Positions 21,301 to 30,304 of a DNA stretch of 64,000 nucleotides are shown one piece after another. The notes under the pieces were generated by a model. That model ran no database searches. It was given only the letters and a program-made list of their open reading frames with translations, and was not told the origin of the DNA. Within the stretch, counting starts at the first letter, position 1; each line of letters opens with the position of its first letter. The stretch covers positions 1 to 64,000 of the forward strand of contig NZ_CP047210.1 of the NCBI RefSeq assembly GCF_030408775.1, written 5' to 3'. A program made the position numbers and the translations under genes. This DNA comes from Corynebacterium fournieri. GTDB lineage: Bacteria > Actinomycetota > Actinomycetes > Mycobacteriales > Mycobacteriaceae.

Positions 21301-22717
21301 CCCGAAGGATGGCGCCGAGGGCAAGACCCAGCTCAAGATCAAGAACGACCGCGGCGTCTACCAGATCTACAACATCACCGTTGTTCCGGGCGCGAACGGC
21401 ACCGGCGGCACTGACGGTGTGCGCGAGCAGAACTTCAAGCTCACCGAGGACGGCACCTTCACCATCACCCGCATCAACAAGAACGAGATTCGCGTTGAAG
21501 AAGGTGAGCAGTACGTCAACGTGACCGTCGACGAGAAGACCGGCAAGTGGGTCCTGACCCCGAAGGGCAAGGACTCCATTGGCAGGACCGTCACCGTCGT
21601 CGAGGTGGACAAGAGTGGCAAGGTAGTCAAGCGCCACACGATCGAGATCGTCGCGCAGCCGACCCCGCTGAAGTTCGTTGAGGAGCGCGTCGTTTACAAG
21701 CGCGACTTCAACGACAAGATTGTCCCGGGCAAGGGCAACACCCTGCACGTCGTGCGCGGCAATGACCTGGTTACGAACCCGATTCCGGATTCCAAGGGCC
21801 AGCTGTTCATCCAGCCGACCGAGAACAAGACCGGCACCATCGTTGTCGAGGAGCGCGACTCCGAGGGCAATCCGGTTCGCATCGTCGAGATGGAAGTTCC
21901 GCGTACCTCCGAGGGCCTTACCCCGCCGGCACCGGAGGCCAACGGCTCCCGCGACAAGGGCTACGACATCAACGTCAAGGGCGGCGAGAACTCCGTTGAG
22001 GTCTACGTCTGCTACACCGACGACTGCACGAAGAAGAAGCTGCTCGAGCCGGGCAAGGAGATCGAGGTCGGCGAAGGCGGCAAGTTGCACGTCAAGCCGG
22101 GTGACCACCTGGACGGTGGCCGTAAGATCCTGGTTGTTCCTGTCGAGAACGGCAAGGTGAACATGGATGAGAAGATCATCCTGAACATCACCCAGGAAGA
22201 GCAGACCACCACTCAGCAGGGCTCCTCGGAGCTGGACGGCAAGTGCATCGCCTCCCTCGTAGGCCTGTCTGCGCCGCTGCTGCTGGCCATCCCGCTGGGC
22301 ATCCTGTCCCAGGTTCAGATCCCGGGTCTGGAGGGCGTGTCCGCTCAGATCAACGGCGCGATGCGTGAGGCAAACGATCGCATCCAGCGCGGCCTGGGCA
22401 TCTACGACAACGACCGCGCACAGCGTGCTGCGGGCTTCCAGAATGCATTCCAGGGCATCAACACTGAGCAGCTCGGTATGGCTGCAGGTGCTCTGGGCGC
22501 CATCACCGCTGGTCTCTTCATCGTGGACCAGGTGCTCCGCGCCTGCGGCCAGGAGGAAGTCACTTCCTCCTACCAGCTCGGTAAGGCAACTGACAGCGAC
22601 TTCCTCATGTACGGCTCCTCCGGCAAGCCGTCTGAGGCCGCCGCAGATCAGAGCGAGGCCGACAGCTCCTCCTCTTCTTCTGAAGACGAGGGTGATTCCC
22701 AGGGTTCTTCCAAGTAA
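18281..22717 (+). CDS. Giant surface protein G1 (repeat-rich, unrecognised family)
   Basis: I do not recognise a named family for this 1478-residue protein. It has a Sec signal peptide (1-36, ending ATA-D), an N-terminal domain (about 37-250) with a single Cys in GPGWCIDADL, a Thr/Val/Glu-rich stalk (about 255-450), then about ten beta-rich, Ig-like repeats of 75-95 residues (about 450-1300), each with a core like WIITPK...GK...DADGKTYTYTL. The C-terminus holds GKCIASLVGLSAPLLLAIPLG, a helical spacer, a second hydrophobic helix ending RACG, and a Ser/Glu tail. No LPXTG is present. Role as an exposed adhesin or envelope protein is inferred. G2 is its tandem paralogue. Confidence 0.8.
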   Translation: MTLQNANLKKRIMAMVVSGAVAFGGAAAVAPAATADEAVTSQYSQLASNVEQAAIEYNQEQKWDRNAQISGQYWTPLGPGWCIDADLETPKANTAYEVRKLDGTSGFYGFNGDMGGNLKIDPDIQRAAINLTKLMLTDVQQGKYADARTKNAALQALLSNHKETLNLLRGWIKGTGNIHYAGVKPMTAQQFLQWTGFEVRQSYFEQTGQANYYLVKNDEASSRLNVKEGEYVTILLPRSYNVYQDRTIEPTNQRIITIAQPGLEGFEPGVKEGQTTVTEWTTVPAITETVTETPTHTKTVEVGPREYIERETVQPTVTKTEYTQPVKQEIATVTQAEKTVTETRRPEDTTSTATTTQKLPDITVTKTAPAATVTETVSGEPVYSTVTKTVTPTETVTGAKQTEVATRTLEPKVETVTETRPAVTQTATVTAAPQTKVVATTVTSTQREEKTTTKVVERYFRHFSYAFDFRTSEKTQEIEVKDLKGWDIDFIDDSNGLVEVTKDIREDGTTVLKITPKREGSGKVRIVVKDGDGNRHEYVINVVNESTEVETTGEVTVNNHYFNVGVSGVNQSIDIPAGWDYEILEGKGLITTEVKDGKLNVKVNDGVLKGNVKIEVFEKNDKGEKTGNKNVYEFNIDATSDKYTQTRVIGNANSYKLDIEADIPTKPEIVSGEDLIESIEKRDGFWIITPKPDANGKAVLKAVDADGKTYTYTLDIKPGANVLVDVETHTINEGTSVDVKTSGKDWELEQTGGDEANWEWVKTDNGFKINNKVNGTAIFNLYAPDGNGGRVLVGVYTIVAKPAEDTEYEVPEFNQELKDRNTADFKPGNKDNTFEITEGKENATLVKTDDGKFRVMPNPGFEGDIVVEEKSPNGKTVAKWTLQVTPEEIKPQVIPVEDTDTPGIASDEQQLNLKIVEGEELVDRIENGKVYFKQGAKGKVVIHNLNSRDLPFQIWEFNVTPSTPDEDDITLNPNSKLTLTLPEGSDYEVTDESLVDVKKDGNTIIVTPKDGAEGKTQLKIKNDRGVYQIYNITVVPGANGTGGTDGVREQNFKLTEDGTFTITRINKNEIRVEEGEQYVNVTVDEKTGKWVLTPKGKDSIGRTVTVVEVDKSGKVVKRHTIEIVAQPTPLKFVEERVVYKRDFNDKIVPGKGNTLHVVRGNDLVTNPIPDSKGQLFIQPTENKTGTIVVEERDSEGNPVRIVEMEVPRTSEGLTPPAPEANGSRDKGYDINVKGGENSVEVYVCYTDDCTKKKLLEPGKEIEVGEGGKLHVKPGDHLDGGRKILVVPVENGKVNMDEKIILNITQEEQTTTQQGSSELDGKCIASLVGLSAPLLLAIPLGILSQVQIPGLEGVSAQINGAMREANDRIQRGLGIYDNDRAQRAAGFQNAFQGINTEQLGMAAGALGAITAGLFIVDQVLRACGQEEVTSSYQLGKATDSDFLMYGSSGKPSEAAADQSEADSSSSSSEDEGDSQGSSK

Positions 22718-22735
22718 GACCACCCTGTAGCCTGT

Positions 22736-22767
22736 AAAACCCGGTGCCAGCTCGGCACCGGGTTTTT
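22736..22767 (+). terminator. Terminator after G1
   Basis: AAAACCCGGTGCC and GGCACCGGGTTTTT form a 12-13 bp stem with a 5-base loop. G1 and G2 are thus separate transcripts. Confidence 0.85.
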
Positions 22768-22782
22768 CAGCATTAGATGGCC

Positions 22783-22796
22783 ATTTGTTGAACATT
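22783..22796. promoter_or_regulatory. TTGTTGAACA site upstream of G2
   Basis: TTTGTTGAACA marks the position equivalent to the palindrome before G1, but its right arm is degenerate (TTTGC in place of ACCGC). The stretch 22718-23034 otherwise holds only the G1 terminator and the leader repeat. Confidence 0.45.
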
Positions 22797-23067
22797 TGCT
22801 TGATTTGTGGCGAAGATCACCCTACTTTTTTCACCTAAGAATAGGGTCAAAAGTCGAGGTCAGAGGGGTGGACTTCCAAGTTTTGTCTTAATATCTGCAC
22901 TTTTTTGGCTTTCAGGGGTGTTAAGGACTTCTTTTCGCCGGTTCATTGCGATTGAATAGGGGTCTGTCAGTTTTGGGGTCCGTGTTCAGGATTTCTCCAG
23001 GCTGCTTCGAATATCTCCTAGACGTTGAAGGACTATGACGTTGCAAAACGCAAATCTGAAAAAGCGC
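22785..23067 (+). repeat. Promoter/leader repeat, copy 2 (upstream of G2)
   Basis: This is the second copy of the segment at 18031-18313. The 22876-23067 part is identical to copy 1 apart from the start codon base, although the coding sequences diverge immediately afterwards. That suggests gene conversion or strong selection on the leader. Confidence 0.85.
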
Positions 23068-26000
23068 GTGATGACCATGGTGGTCACCGGTGTTATGGCT
23101 TCGGGTGCAGTCGTATCCGCACCGCTTGCACAGGCCGCAAGCACCAACACTCCCAGCCAGCAGATCGTTGACGCCTACGACAAGCTCAGCGGTGCGGATC
23201 TCGCCCGCTACGACCAGCAGATTAAGTCTGTGCCGAAAGGTGACTCTTCCATCGAGCTGCTGCCCTCCAGCGTCGGCGCTGGCTGGTGCATCGACTGGGG
23301 TCTCGGTAACCCGTGGGACTCCGGCAACTACGAGGTGCGCAAGCTGACTGGTGCCTCCGGCCGTGTCGGCACCGGCAACAGCATCAGCTCGGATGTCAAC
23401 ATCGCAGCGATCAACGTTGTCAAGGAGCTGCAGAAGGACTACAAGGCATACGCCAACGGCGATTCTTCCAAGAAGGGTGCCATCGAGACCAAGATCGGCA
23501 TCCTTCGTGCGCTGCTGTCGAACCAGCTCGGCTACCTCAACCAGGCACGCGAGGACGTTGTCAACGGCAAGGTCAGCACATCGATGTTTGAGCAGCTGAC
23601 CGGCTTCCGGATCGACCGCCACGATGCGCCTAAGGGTGAGCCGAACTACTACCTGATCAAGACCGCTCGCCACGACCAGATTGCCAAGACGGTCAAGTCG
23701 GGCGAGTACGTCACTGTTCTCCTGCCGATGGACTACGACTTCAACATCGTGCCGCGTAAATCCTTCCAGCGTCTGATCCCGCCCGTGCAGCCGGGCCTGG
23801 ATCAGAATCCGCCGAAGGACACCCCGACGATCGTTACCACGGCCACCAGCACTCCTGAGGCAGTGACCACCACGATCACCCGCCCGCAAGAGGCGACGGT
23901 TACGACGACCCTGCCGAACACCACCATCACCGAGACGGTGACCAACCCGGCCACCACTGTGACGGAGCGTTCGACTCTGCCGACGGCGTACACCACCGTC
24001 AGCACCCGTGAGGTCCCGGGCAAGGTTGTCACTTCCACCGTGACCCCGGAGCCGCACGAGGTCGTGACCACGGTGACCGAGCGCAACACGCCGAAGGTTG
24101 TTACCACCACCGTGAACCCGGAGCCGCACGAGACTGTCGTGACCGAGCCCGGCACCCCTGTTGTCACCACCGAGACCGTTTCCGATACCCCGGTTGTCAC
24201 CACCAAGCCGGGTGAAACGGTCACCACAACCCGCACCACCCAGCCGGTAACCACCATCACTTCCACCAACCCGGCAGTCACTGAGACGGTTACCAGCACG
24301 GTGACACCTGAGCCGACCGAGGTGACCACCACGGTCACCGACGTTGAGAAGTACTTCGTTGAGAAGTACTACGAGCGCGTGAAGGAAGTCTCGGAGTACT
24401 ACTACTTCGCAGGCTTCACCCGCGACGAGAAGTCCAAGGTCATCGAGCTGCCGGAGAAGATCGGCAACAAGTGGACCTTCGAGATAATCAAGGGTTCCGA
24501 CATTGTTATCGTCGAGCGTTCCGAGGACGGCAAGCTGGTTATCACCCCGCGCGAGGACTTCGAGGGCGAGGGTGAAGTTGAGATCCTGATCACCGACGAC
24601 CAGGGCAACCAGCACATCTACCGTGTGAAGGTCACCGACACCGTCGCTGTCAACGACTCCGTCCAGGTCAACGTCAACAACTTCTTCTACACCCTGAACG
24701 CTGGTAGCGAGGACCGCGTCACCACCATTCCGTGGAAGAAGGGCGAGAAGATTGACTGGGGCCTTGGCTACGACAAGGACGGCAACCTGATCCAGCCGAA
24801 GCACGGCGAGGTGAAGATTCTCAAGGACGAGAACAAGGGCACCGTCACTGTCGAGGCCAACGAGGGCTACCGCGGCAACGTGATCGTCAAGATCACGGAG
24901 GAGAACGGCAACGTTCGCGAAAACATCGTTACCGTCGAGAACAAGACCTCCAGGTTCGATGTCACCCGCGAGATCCTGAACACCTCCACCGCGAAGATCG
25001 AGAACCGCGGCGGCGACTACAAGATCATCAGCGGCGGCGACAAGGTCACCATTGAGAAGCAGGACGACGTCTGGGTTGTCACGCCGAAGGACGGCGCCAC
25101 CGGCGACGTCGAGGTGCTGTTCACTGACGAGAACGGCTTCGAGTACAAGTACACCCTGAAGCTTGTGGAGGACCTCAACGCCGGCCCGGAGATCTTCACT
25201 CGCGAGCTCGAGTACAAGTCCGAGCAGCCGGACACCCTTGAAATCAAATACGTCGACGGCTACACCGCCGAGATCGTCGCAGGCGAGGACAAGGCGAAGA
25301 TTGAGAAGTCGGGCGACAAGTGGGTCGTAACCCCGACCGATCCGAACGGTGGCGAGGTCACCGTCCACATCAAGGACGAGAACGGCCGACTGGCAGCAGT
25401 CTGGATCGTCAACATCGCACCGCAGGAGCAAGACGAGGTTGAAAACGTCAACCGCGAGCGCGAGGTCACTGACCGCTCCAACGTCCAGATCTCCCGCGGC
25501 AACGCAGACTACAACTGGCTCGTTGTCGAAGAGGGCGAAGAGTTCCTGGCTAAGGGCTCCAAGACCGACAAGGACGGCGACTTCGAGCTGAAGTTCAAGC
25601 CGGTTCCGGAGGGCGAGACCCGCACCGTCAAGGTTGTCGAGTACGTCAAGGGCATGAAGGACCAGCTGGACGAAAACGGCGATCCGCTGTTGGACGAAAA
25701 CGGCAACAAGCTGCCGCAGGTTGAGGCTGATCTGCCGATTAAGACCTACACCTACACCGTGAAGCCGTCCCCGGTCCGTGAGATGGATTACTCCATCACT
25801 TCGGACAACGAGCTGAAGCTCTACGGCACCCACTTCCGCATCGCGAAGGGCGCGGATCTGCTGGCTGAGCAGCCGGAGAAGGATGCGTCCGAGATCAAGG
25901 TGACCCCGAAGCGTGATGCGAAGGGCACCCTGGTCATCGAGAACGTGTCCGAGGACGGCTACGTCTTCGAGCGCTACACCTTCGAGATCACCCCGGGCCG

Positions 26001-27522
26001 CAGCGCCGATATCGAGCCGGAGAAGGCCACCATGGGCTGGGAATCCAAGGCGACCATCTCCTCTGCCGAAGGCGAGACCTTCAAGGTCCTCGAGGGCGAG
26101 GATCTCGTCGACGTCAAGCGTGACGGCGACAACCTCATCGTCACCGGCAAGGGCAAGGCCGGCACCGCTCTGATCCAGGTCAGCGACAACCGCGGCGTCT
26201 ACGGCAAGTACGAGATCACTCTCAACGAGCCAAAGCGCAACGGTCTGCACACCTACAAGGTCTCCACCACCGGCGCATTCGAAGCGACCCTGGTTAACGA
26301 GCAGAACCGCTTCCAGGTCGTCCAGGGTGCGGATGCCTTCCAGGCTCCGGAGGAGTCCAACGGCAAGTTCCTGCTGCGTCCGAAGGCTGACAAGGTTGGC
26401 GAGACCGGTGTCGTTGTTGAGTACAACAAGGACGGCCAGGAGATCAACCGCTACAAGCTGGAGATTGTCGAGGGCAAGAGCACTGGTGTGCGTCAGCAGC
26501 GCGACTTCCTCATCGAGGGTGAGCCGAAGGAGCTCAAGCCGCTGGCAGACGGCAACAAGCTGGTCGTCACCACCGGTGCGGACCTGGTGGACGCGAAGGA
26601 CGCCAACGGCACCCTCAAGCTGACGGCTAAGAAGGGCTCCGCCAACAAGGCTGTCCGCGTCGACGAGCGTAACGCCGACGGCGACCTGGTTCGTGTTGTG
26701 CAGTTCGGCATTTACCCGGAGGGCACCCGCACCTCCGAGGGCGCGGTCATCAGCGACAACAACGACCTGCCGATCGTGATCGACGGAAGCGTGAAAAACA
26801 ACTCCCCGGTTAACGTGAAGTTCCCGGACAATGTTTCCGACATCGTGTTCACCAAGGGCCGCGAGTACTTCGAAGATGGCGACAAGGGCGTCAAGATCAC
26901 CGATGAGGGTGTCGTTCTGACCCCGCGCAAGGACCTGAAGCCGGGCTCCTACGAAGCCGCCTACCTCCTGGTCGGCCCGGAGGGCCAGTCCTACGGCGAG
27001 CGCACCATCGAGATCAACGTCGACGTCAAGTCGACTGAGACCGAGCAGCAGGGTTCCTCCGCTGAGCTCGACGGCAAGTGCATCGCCGGCATTGTCGGCC
27101 TGTCTGCACCGCTGCTGCTGGCCATTCCGCTGGGCATCCTCTCCCAGGTCCAGATCCCGGGCCTGGAGGGCGTCTCCGCACAGATCAACGGTGCGATCCA
27201 GCAGGCGAACGACCAGATCCAGCGCGGCCTGGGCATCTACGACGAGGACCGTGCACAGCGCGCGGCTGGCTTCCAGGCGGCGTTCAATATCCAGAACCCG
27301 GAGATGATCGGCATGGCTGCGGGCGCTCTGGGTGCGATCACCCTGGGTCTGCTGGCAGTTGACGGCGTCATGCGTGCCTGCGGTGCCGAGGAGTACACCT
27401 CCTCCTACATGGTGGGCAAGGCAACCGGCAACGAGACGCTGATGAACGGCTCTTCCGGCAAGACCTCCGAGGGCACCGAGGACAAGGCTGAGGCCGAGTC
27501 CTCCAAGGCTGAGGAGAAGTAA
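23035..27522 (+). CDS. Giant surface protein G2 (paralogue of G1)
   Basis: This 1495-residue paralogue has the same layout as G1: signal peptide (1-37), N-terminal domain with the single Cys in GAGWCIDWGLGNP, the NYEVRKLTGASG segment and GEYVTVLLPMDYD, a long Thr/Val stalk (about 260-437; no repeats of fixed length), roughly ten Ig-like repeats with cores such as WVVTPKDGATGDVEVLFTD, and the C-terminal module GKCIAGIVGLSAPLLLAIPLG...VMRACG plus a polar tail. Repeat sequences differ greatly from G1 while the N- and C-terminal modules are conserved, so the middle is the variable, probably exposed part. It uses ATG where G1 uses GTG in an otherwise identical leader. Confidence 0.8.
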   Translation: MTLQNANLKKRVMTMVVTGVMASGAVVSAPLAQAASTNTPSQQIVDAYDKLSGADLARYDQQIKSVPKGDSSIELLPSSVGAGWCIDWGLGNPWDSGNYEVRKLTGASGRVGTGNSISSDVNIAAINVVKELQKDYKAYANGDSSKKGAIETKIGILRALLSNQLGYLNQAREDVVNGKVSTSMFEQLTGFRIDRHDAPKGEPNYYLIKTARHDQIAKTVKSGEYVTVLLPMDYDFNIVPRKSFQRLIPPVQPGLDQNPPKDTPTIVTTATSTPEAVTTTITRPQEATVTTTLPNTTITETVTNPATTVTERSTLPTAYTTVSTREVPGKVVTSTVTPEPHEVVTTVTERNTPKVVTTTVNPEPHETVVTEPGTPVVTTETVSDTPVVTTKPGETVTTTRTTQPVTTITSTNPAVTETVTSTVTPEPTEVTTTVTDVEKYFVEKYYERVKEVSEYYYFAGFTRDEKSKVIELPEKIGNKWTFEIIKGSDIVIVERSEDGKLVITPREDFEGEGEVEILITDDQGNQHIYRVKVTDTVAVNDSVQVNVNNFFYTLNAGSEDRVTTIPWKKGEKIDWGLGYDKDGNLIQPKHGEVKILKDENKGTVTVEANEGYRGNVIVKITEENGNVRENIVTVENKTSRFDVTREILNTSTAKIENRGGDYKIISGGDKVTIEKQDDVWVVTPKDGATGDVEVLFTDENGFEYKYTLKLVEDLNAGPEIFTRELEYKSEQPDTLEIKYVDGYTAEIVAGEDKAKIEKSGDKWVVTPTDPNGGEVTVHIKDENGRLAAVWIVNIAPQEQDEVENVNREREVTDRSNVQISRGNADYNWLVVEEGEEFLAKGSKTDKDGDFELKFKPVPEGETRTVKVVEYVKGMKDQLDENGDPLLDENGNKLPQVEADLPIKTYTYTVKPSPVREMDYSITSDNELKLYGTHFRIAKGADLLAEQPEKDASEIKVTPKRDAKGTLVIENVSEDGYVFERYTFEITPGRSADIEPEKATMGWESKATISSAEGETFKVLEGEDLVDVKRDGDNLIVTGKGKAGTALIQVSDNRGVYGKYEITLNEPKRNGLHTYKVSTTGAFEATLVNEQNRFQVVQGADAFQAPEESNGKFLLRPKADKVGETGVVVEYNKDGQEINRYKLEIVEGKSTGVRQQRDFLIEGEPKELKPLADGNKLVVTTGADLVDAKDANGTLKLTAKKGSANKAVRVDERNADGDLVRVVQFGIYPEGTRTSEGAVISDNNDLPIVIDGSVKNNSPVNVKFPDNVSDIVFTKGREYFEDGDKGVKITDEGVVLTPRKDLKPGSYEAAYLLVGPEGQSYGERTIEINVDVKSTETEQQGSSAELDGKCIAGIVGLSAPLLLAIPLGILSQVQIPGLEGVSAQINGAIQQANDQIQRGLGIYDEDRAQRAAGFQAAFNIQNPEMIGMAAGALGAITLGLLAVDGVMRACGAEEYTSSYMVGKATGNETLMNGSSGKTSEGTEDKAEAESSKAEEK

Positions 27523-27539
27523 GCCGCTAGCGAGCTAAC

Positions 27540-27570
27540 GCCCGCCGGGATGATGCCCGGCGGGCGTTTC
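27540..27570 (+). terminator. Terminator after G2
   Basis: CGCCCGCCGGG and CCCGGCGGGCG pair across ATGATG and are followed by TTTCT. Confidence 0.8.
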
Positions 27571-27650
27571 TCATTCCTAAAACAAACGGGGGCATTTGGG
27601 CGGCTGCGCTTTCCTGCGGCGCGACCAACCCGTGCCGCAGGAACAAGAAA

Positions 27651-27690
27651 CCCCCGTGCCAGCCGCCGAGACGGCGTGCACGGGGGAGTA
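27651..27690 (-). terminator. Terminator of the DoxX gene
   Basis: CCCCCGTGC and GCACGGGGG pair around a loop that itself holds GCCG/CGGC. It lies just downstream of the minus-strand DoxX gene. Confidence 0.6.
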
Positions 27691-27702
27691 GTACAGGTCG
27701 CG

Positions 27703-28164
27703 TTACTTGCGCGGCAGGGCAGCCAGGGCGAGGCCGGCGCCGACGAGCCAGGAGTCCTTAGCAATGGCCTTGCCGGCGTCGGACGGGCGGATGCCGTCGT
27801 CCTCGGTGTACTGGTCGCCGCCGAAGTACATGGTGAGCAGCCCAGCACCGAACGCGGTCAGGCCCAGGCCGACAAGACGGTTCGGGATCAGCGGGCACAG
27901 TAGCGCCGCGCCGAGGGCGGTCTCTGCGGAGGCGAGGCCGGTGGCGAAGTTCTCGGCGTCGATCTGGCCGAGCTGCGGGATGCCGTCGACAGCCATGTCG
28001 CGCAGGCCCTCCGCGCCTTCCTTGTCCACCTGGAACTTACCCAGGCCAGCGTTGAGGATGTAGGCCCCGGTGGGCACGCGCAGGGCGGCGGAAGACAGGC
28101 GCAGGTCCAGCTTGTCCTTTTTGGACAGCATGCCGGAGGGGAGGAACTTCAGGGGGTTAAACAT
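27703..28164 (-). CDS. DoxX-family membrane protein
   Basis: This 153-residue protein looks like the DoxX/DoxD-like family of small membrane proteins: a first helix around AALRVPTGAYILNAGLGKF (about 28-46), two more around TGLASAETALGAALLCPLIPNRLVGLGLTAFGAGLL (about 75-112) and a last one near the C-terminus (WLVGAGLALAAL). DoxX proteins are linked to oxidative or redox functions but this member has no proven role. The start MFNPLKFLP is preceded by GAAAGGACCCC, a good ribosome site; the frame is open 13 codons further upstream. It stands alone downstream of the YhgE gene on the same strand (gap 46 bases). Confidence 0.75.
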   Translation of the reverse strand: MFNPLKFLPSGMLSKKDKLDLRLSSAALRVPTGAYILNAGLGKFQVDKEGAEGLRDMAVDGIPQLGQIDAENFATGLASAETALGAALLCPLIPNRLVGLGLTAFGAGLLTMYFGGDQYTEDDGIRPSDAGKAIAKDSWLVGAGLALAALPRK

Positions 28165-28210
28165 GGGCGGGGTCCTTTCGAAATAGGGGTCTGCCCCGCC
28201 CATGGTAGGA

Positions 28211-30304
28211 CTAAACAGTCAGTTCGGGGTGGAGGTCCTTCATCCGCCACACGCGGCGCGCCCATAGGGCAACGCAGGAGATCGCGATGGACAGCGCGGC
28301 GACAGACAGCAGCACGGTCACGGCGGTCCACATGCGCGGGTCGCTTTCCGGCGTCCCGAACAGGGCGTAGCGGACCAGGTCCACGGAGTAGCGCATCGGG
28401 TCCCAACTGTGCACCCACTGGATAAACGCAGGCTGCACCTCGGGCGGGTACAGGCCGTTGGATGCCACCAGCTGCAGCGACATCAGGGCCATGGTGGCCA
28501 AGCGCCCCGGGGCAGGCCCCAGCGCCGTGTTCAGGGCCATGATGGCGGTGACGAAGACCCAGGACACCAGCACCATCACGCCGAACAGGGCCAGCGGGTG
28601 CTCCGGCTGGATGTCCAGCAGGTTGACCTGCATGATCCACAGGGCGATGGACTGGACAAAGCCGATGATGAACGACGGCAGCATCGTGTACGCCAACGCG
28701 CGCAGCGGGTTGGTGCCCGAGTCGATCGCGCGGCGGCTGAACGGCGGCATGATCATGTACATAATCAGCACGCCGAACCACAGGGACAGCGACAGGAAAA
28801 ACGGGCTTAGGCCCTTGCCAAAGAAGGTCAGGCCGTCGCCGACGTGCTGGGTGCCCACAGGCTCCGCGGCGGCGTCGATGGCCTTGTCCAGGCGGTCGCC
28901 TTCCCAGCTCGGGGCCTTTTCGGCGCCGTCGGCGAGGCTCATGGAAAGCTCGCCGGTGCCGTCGGAGAGTTTGACCAGACCGTCGTTGAGGTCGCCCAGG
29001 CCCACCACCAGCTGGTTGGAGCCGGCGGCCAGGCGCGAGGTGGCGTCGGTGGCGGTGTTCGCCGCGACGACCAGCTGCCCGGTGCCGTCCTTCAGCGTGG
29101 TGATGCCGGCCAGCAGGGTGCCGGAGCCGTTCTGCAGGCGCTTCAGGCCGTCCGCCAAGGTCTTGGCGCCCTCGACGGCGCTGTCCACGCCGCCGCGGTA
29201 TTTCGCGTTCGGGTCGGAGAGCTGGTTGGCCAGCTCGTGCGCGCCGGCCTGCAGCTGCATCAGCTGGCTGACCAGATTGTTCTCCGACACGGCCTGCAGC
29301 GGGCCGGAATTGATCTGCAGCTGCACGCCGCGCGCCTGGTCCGCCAGCTCCTTGCTGCCCGGGATGGGGGAGCGGTCCAGGTCGGCGATGACGTTGTTCA
29401 GGTTCGCGTTGATGTCGTCTAACGCGGCCTGCAGCTCATTGATCTTGCCCGCAAAGCCGGCGATCTTGTCCACGCCGCCGGCGATCTGCGTAGCTCCGTC
29501 GCCAAGCTGCTGCGTACCGGCCTGCAACTGGTTTAGGCCGCCGGACAGCTTGTCGGCGCCGCCGGACGCGGTGGTCAGGCCGTCGTTGAGCTGCGTCGCG
29601 CCGTCTTGCAGGCGCGCCACGCCGCCGTCGAGCTTGCCCACGGCCTCCGGCATCTGCTGCACCTTGTCGTTGAGCTGCTGGATGCCGTCGTTGAGCTTCT
29701 CGCCGCCCTCGTTGAGCTGCTGCGAGCCGTCCCGCGCTTTGTGGGAGCCCTCGTCGAGCTGGCCCGCGCCGTCGGCGGCCTTCTCCACACCGTCGGACAG
29801 CGTGTTGATGCCCACAAACAGCTGCTCCACCACCTTGCCGCCCACAGAGTCGGACACGGCGGAGGCGATGGCGTCCGCAGCCTTATCGCCCAGCATGGTG
29901 GGGATGAAGCCGTTGGTTTCATTCAGCGTGATGTTGATCTTCGCCGAATGCGGGTCATCCGCCTTCACACTGGTCACGGCCTCGGAGAAGTCCGTGGGAA
30001 TCTCCAGGCCCAAGTAGTACTTGCCGCTGGCGATGCCGTCTCTGGCCTCCTCGGCGCTGACCACCTGGAAGTCCATTGGGTGCTGCTCCAGCAGCTCGTC
30101 CACCACTTCCTGGCCGTTTTCGCCCTCGTCGGAGTTGACCAGCGCGACCGGCAGCTTGTACAGGTTGCCCAGCGGGTCCCAGTACGACCACGGGAACAGG
30201 CCGCCGAACAGCAGCGGCAGTAAAAAGATCGCCGTCAGGGCAAGCGGCGGAAGCTTGCCGTGGGCGAACTTGCGAAAGTCGGATCCGATGTGCAGGCCAC
30301 TCAT
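28211..30304 (-). CDS. YhgE/Pip-type membrane protein (ABC-2-like permease)
   Basis: The 697-residue protein has one N-terminal helix (about 20-40, LALTAIFLLPLLFGGLF), a long extracytoplasmic region and five or six C-terminal helices (about 505-685), the plan of YhgE/Pip proteins, which resemble ABC-2 permeases and type VII-associated EsaA. The outer region contains many heptad-like repeats (LNDGIQQLND, LSGGLNQLQAG, type DG-x-x-L) that predict a long coiled stalk. Its start overlaps the ATPase-like gene by 4 bases, so the two are probably a complex. The substrate is unknown; relatives have been linked to lipid or protein export and phage reception. Confidence 0.85.
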   Translation of the reverse strand: MSGLHIGSDFRKFAHGKLPPLALTAIFLLPLLFGGLFPWSYWDPLGNLYKLPVALVNSDEGENGQEVVDELLEQHPMDFQVVSAEEARDGIASGKYYLGLEIPTDFSEAVTSVKADDPHSAKINITLNETNGFIPTMLGDKAADAIASAVSDSVGGKVVEQLFVGINTLSDGVEKAADGAGQLDEGSHKARDGSQQLNEGGEKLNDGIQQLNDKVQQMPEAVGKLDGGVARLQDGATQLNDGLTTASGGADKLSGGLNQLQAGTQQLGDGATQIAGGVDKIAGFAGKINELQAALDDINANLNNVIADLDRSPIPGSKELADQARGVQLQINSGPLQAVSENNLVSQLMQLQAGAHELANQLSDPNAKYRGGVDSAVEGAKTLADGLKRLQNGSGTLLAGITTLKDGTGQLVVAANTATDATSRLAAGSNQLVVGLGDLNDGLVKLSDGTGELSMSLADGAEKAPSWEGDRLDKAIDAAAEPVGTQHVGDGLTFFGKGLSPFFLSLSLWFGVLIMYMIMPPFSRRAIDSGTNPLRALAYTMLPSFIIGFVQSIALWIMQVNLLDIQPEHPLALFGVMVLVSWVFVTAIMALNTALGPAPGRLATMALMSLQLVASNGLYPPEVQPAFIQWVHSWDPMRYSVDLVRYALFGTPESDPRMWTAVTVLLSVAALSIAISCVALWARRVWRMKDLHPELTV

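Noticed and set aside
22200-22717. LPXTG-type sorting signal at the end of G1, G2 or G3
   Set aside because: No LPXTG or close variant followed by a single helix and positive tail is present; the ends have two helices with Cys and a polar tail.
18539-26250. Two long open frames antisense to G1 and G2 (over 1100 codons each)
   Set aside because: They arise because third positions of the sense codons are mostly C or G; their Leu/Asp/Val-rich products resemble no protein, and the sense proteins have signal peptides and repeats.
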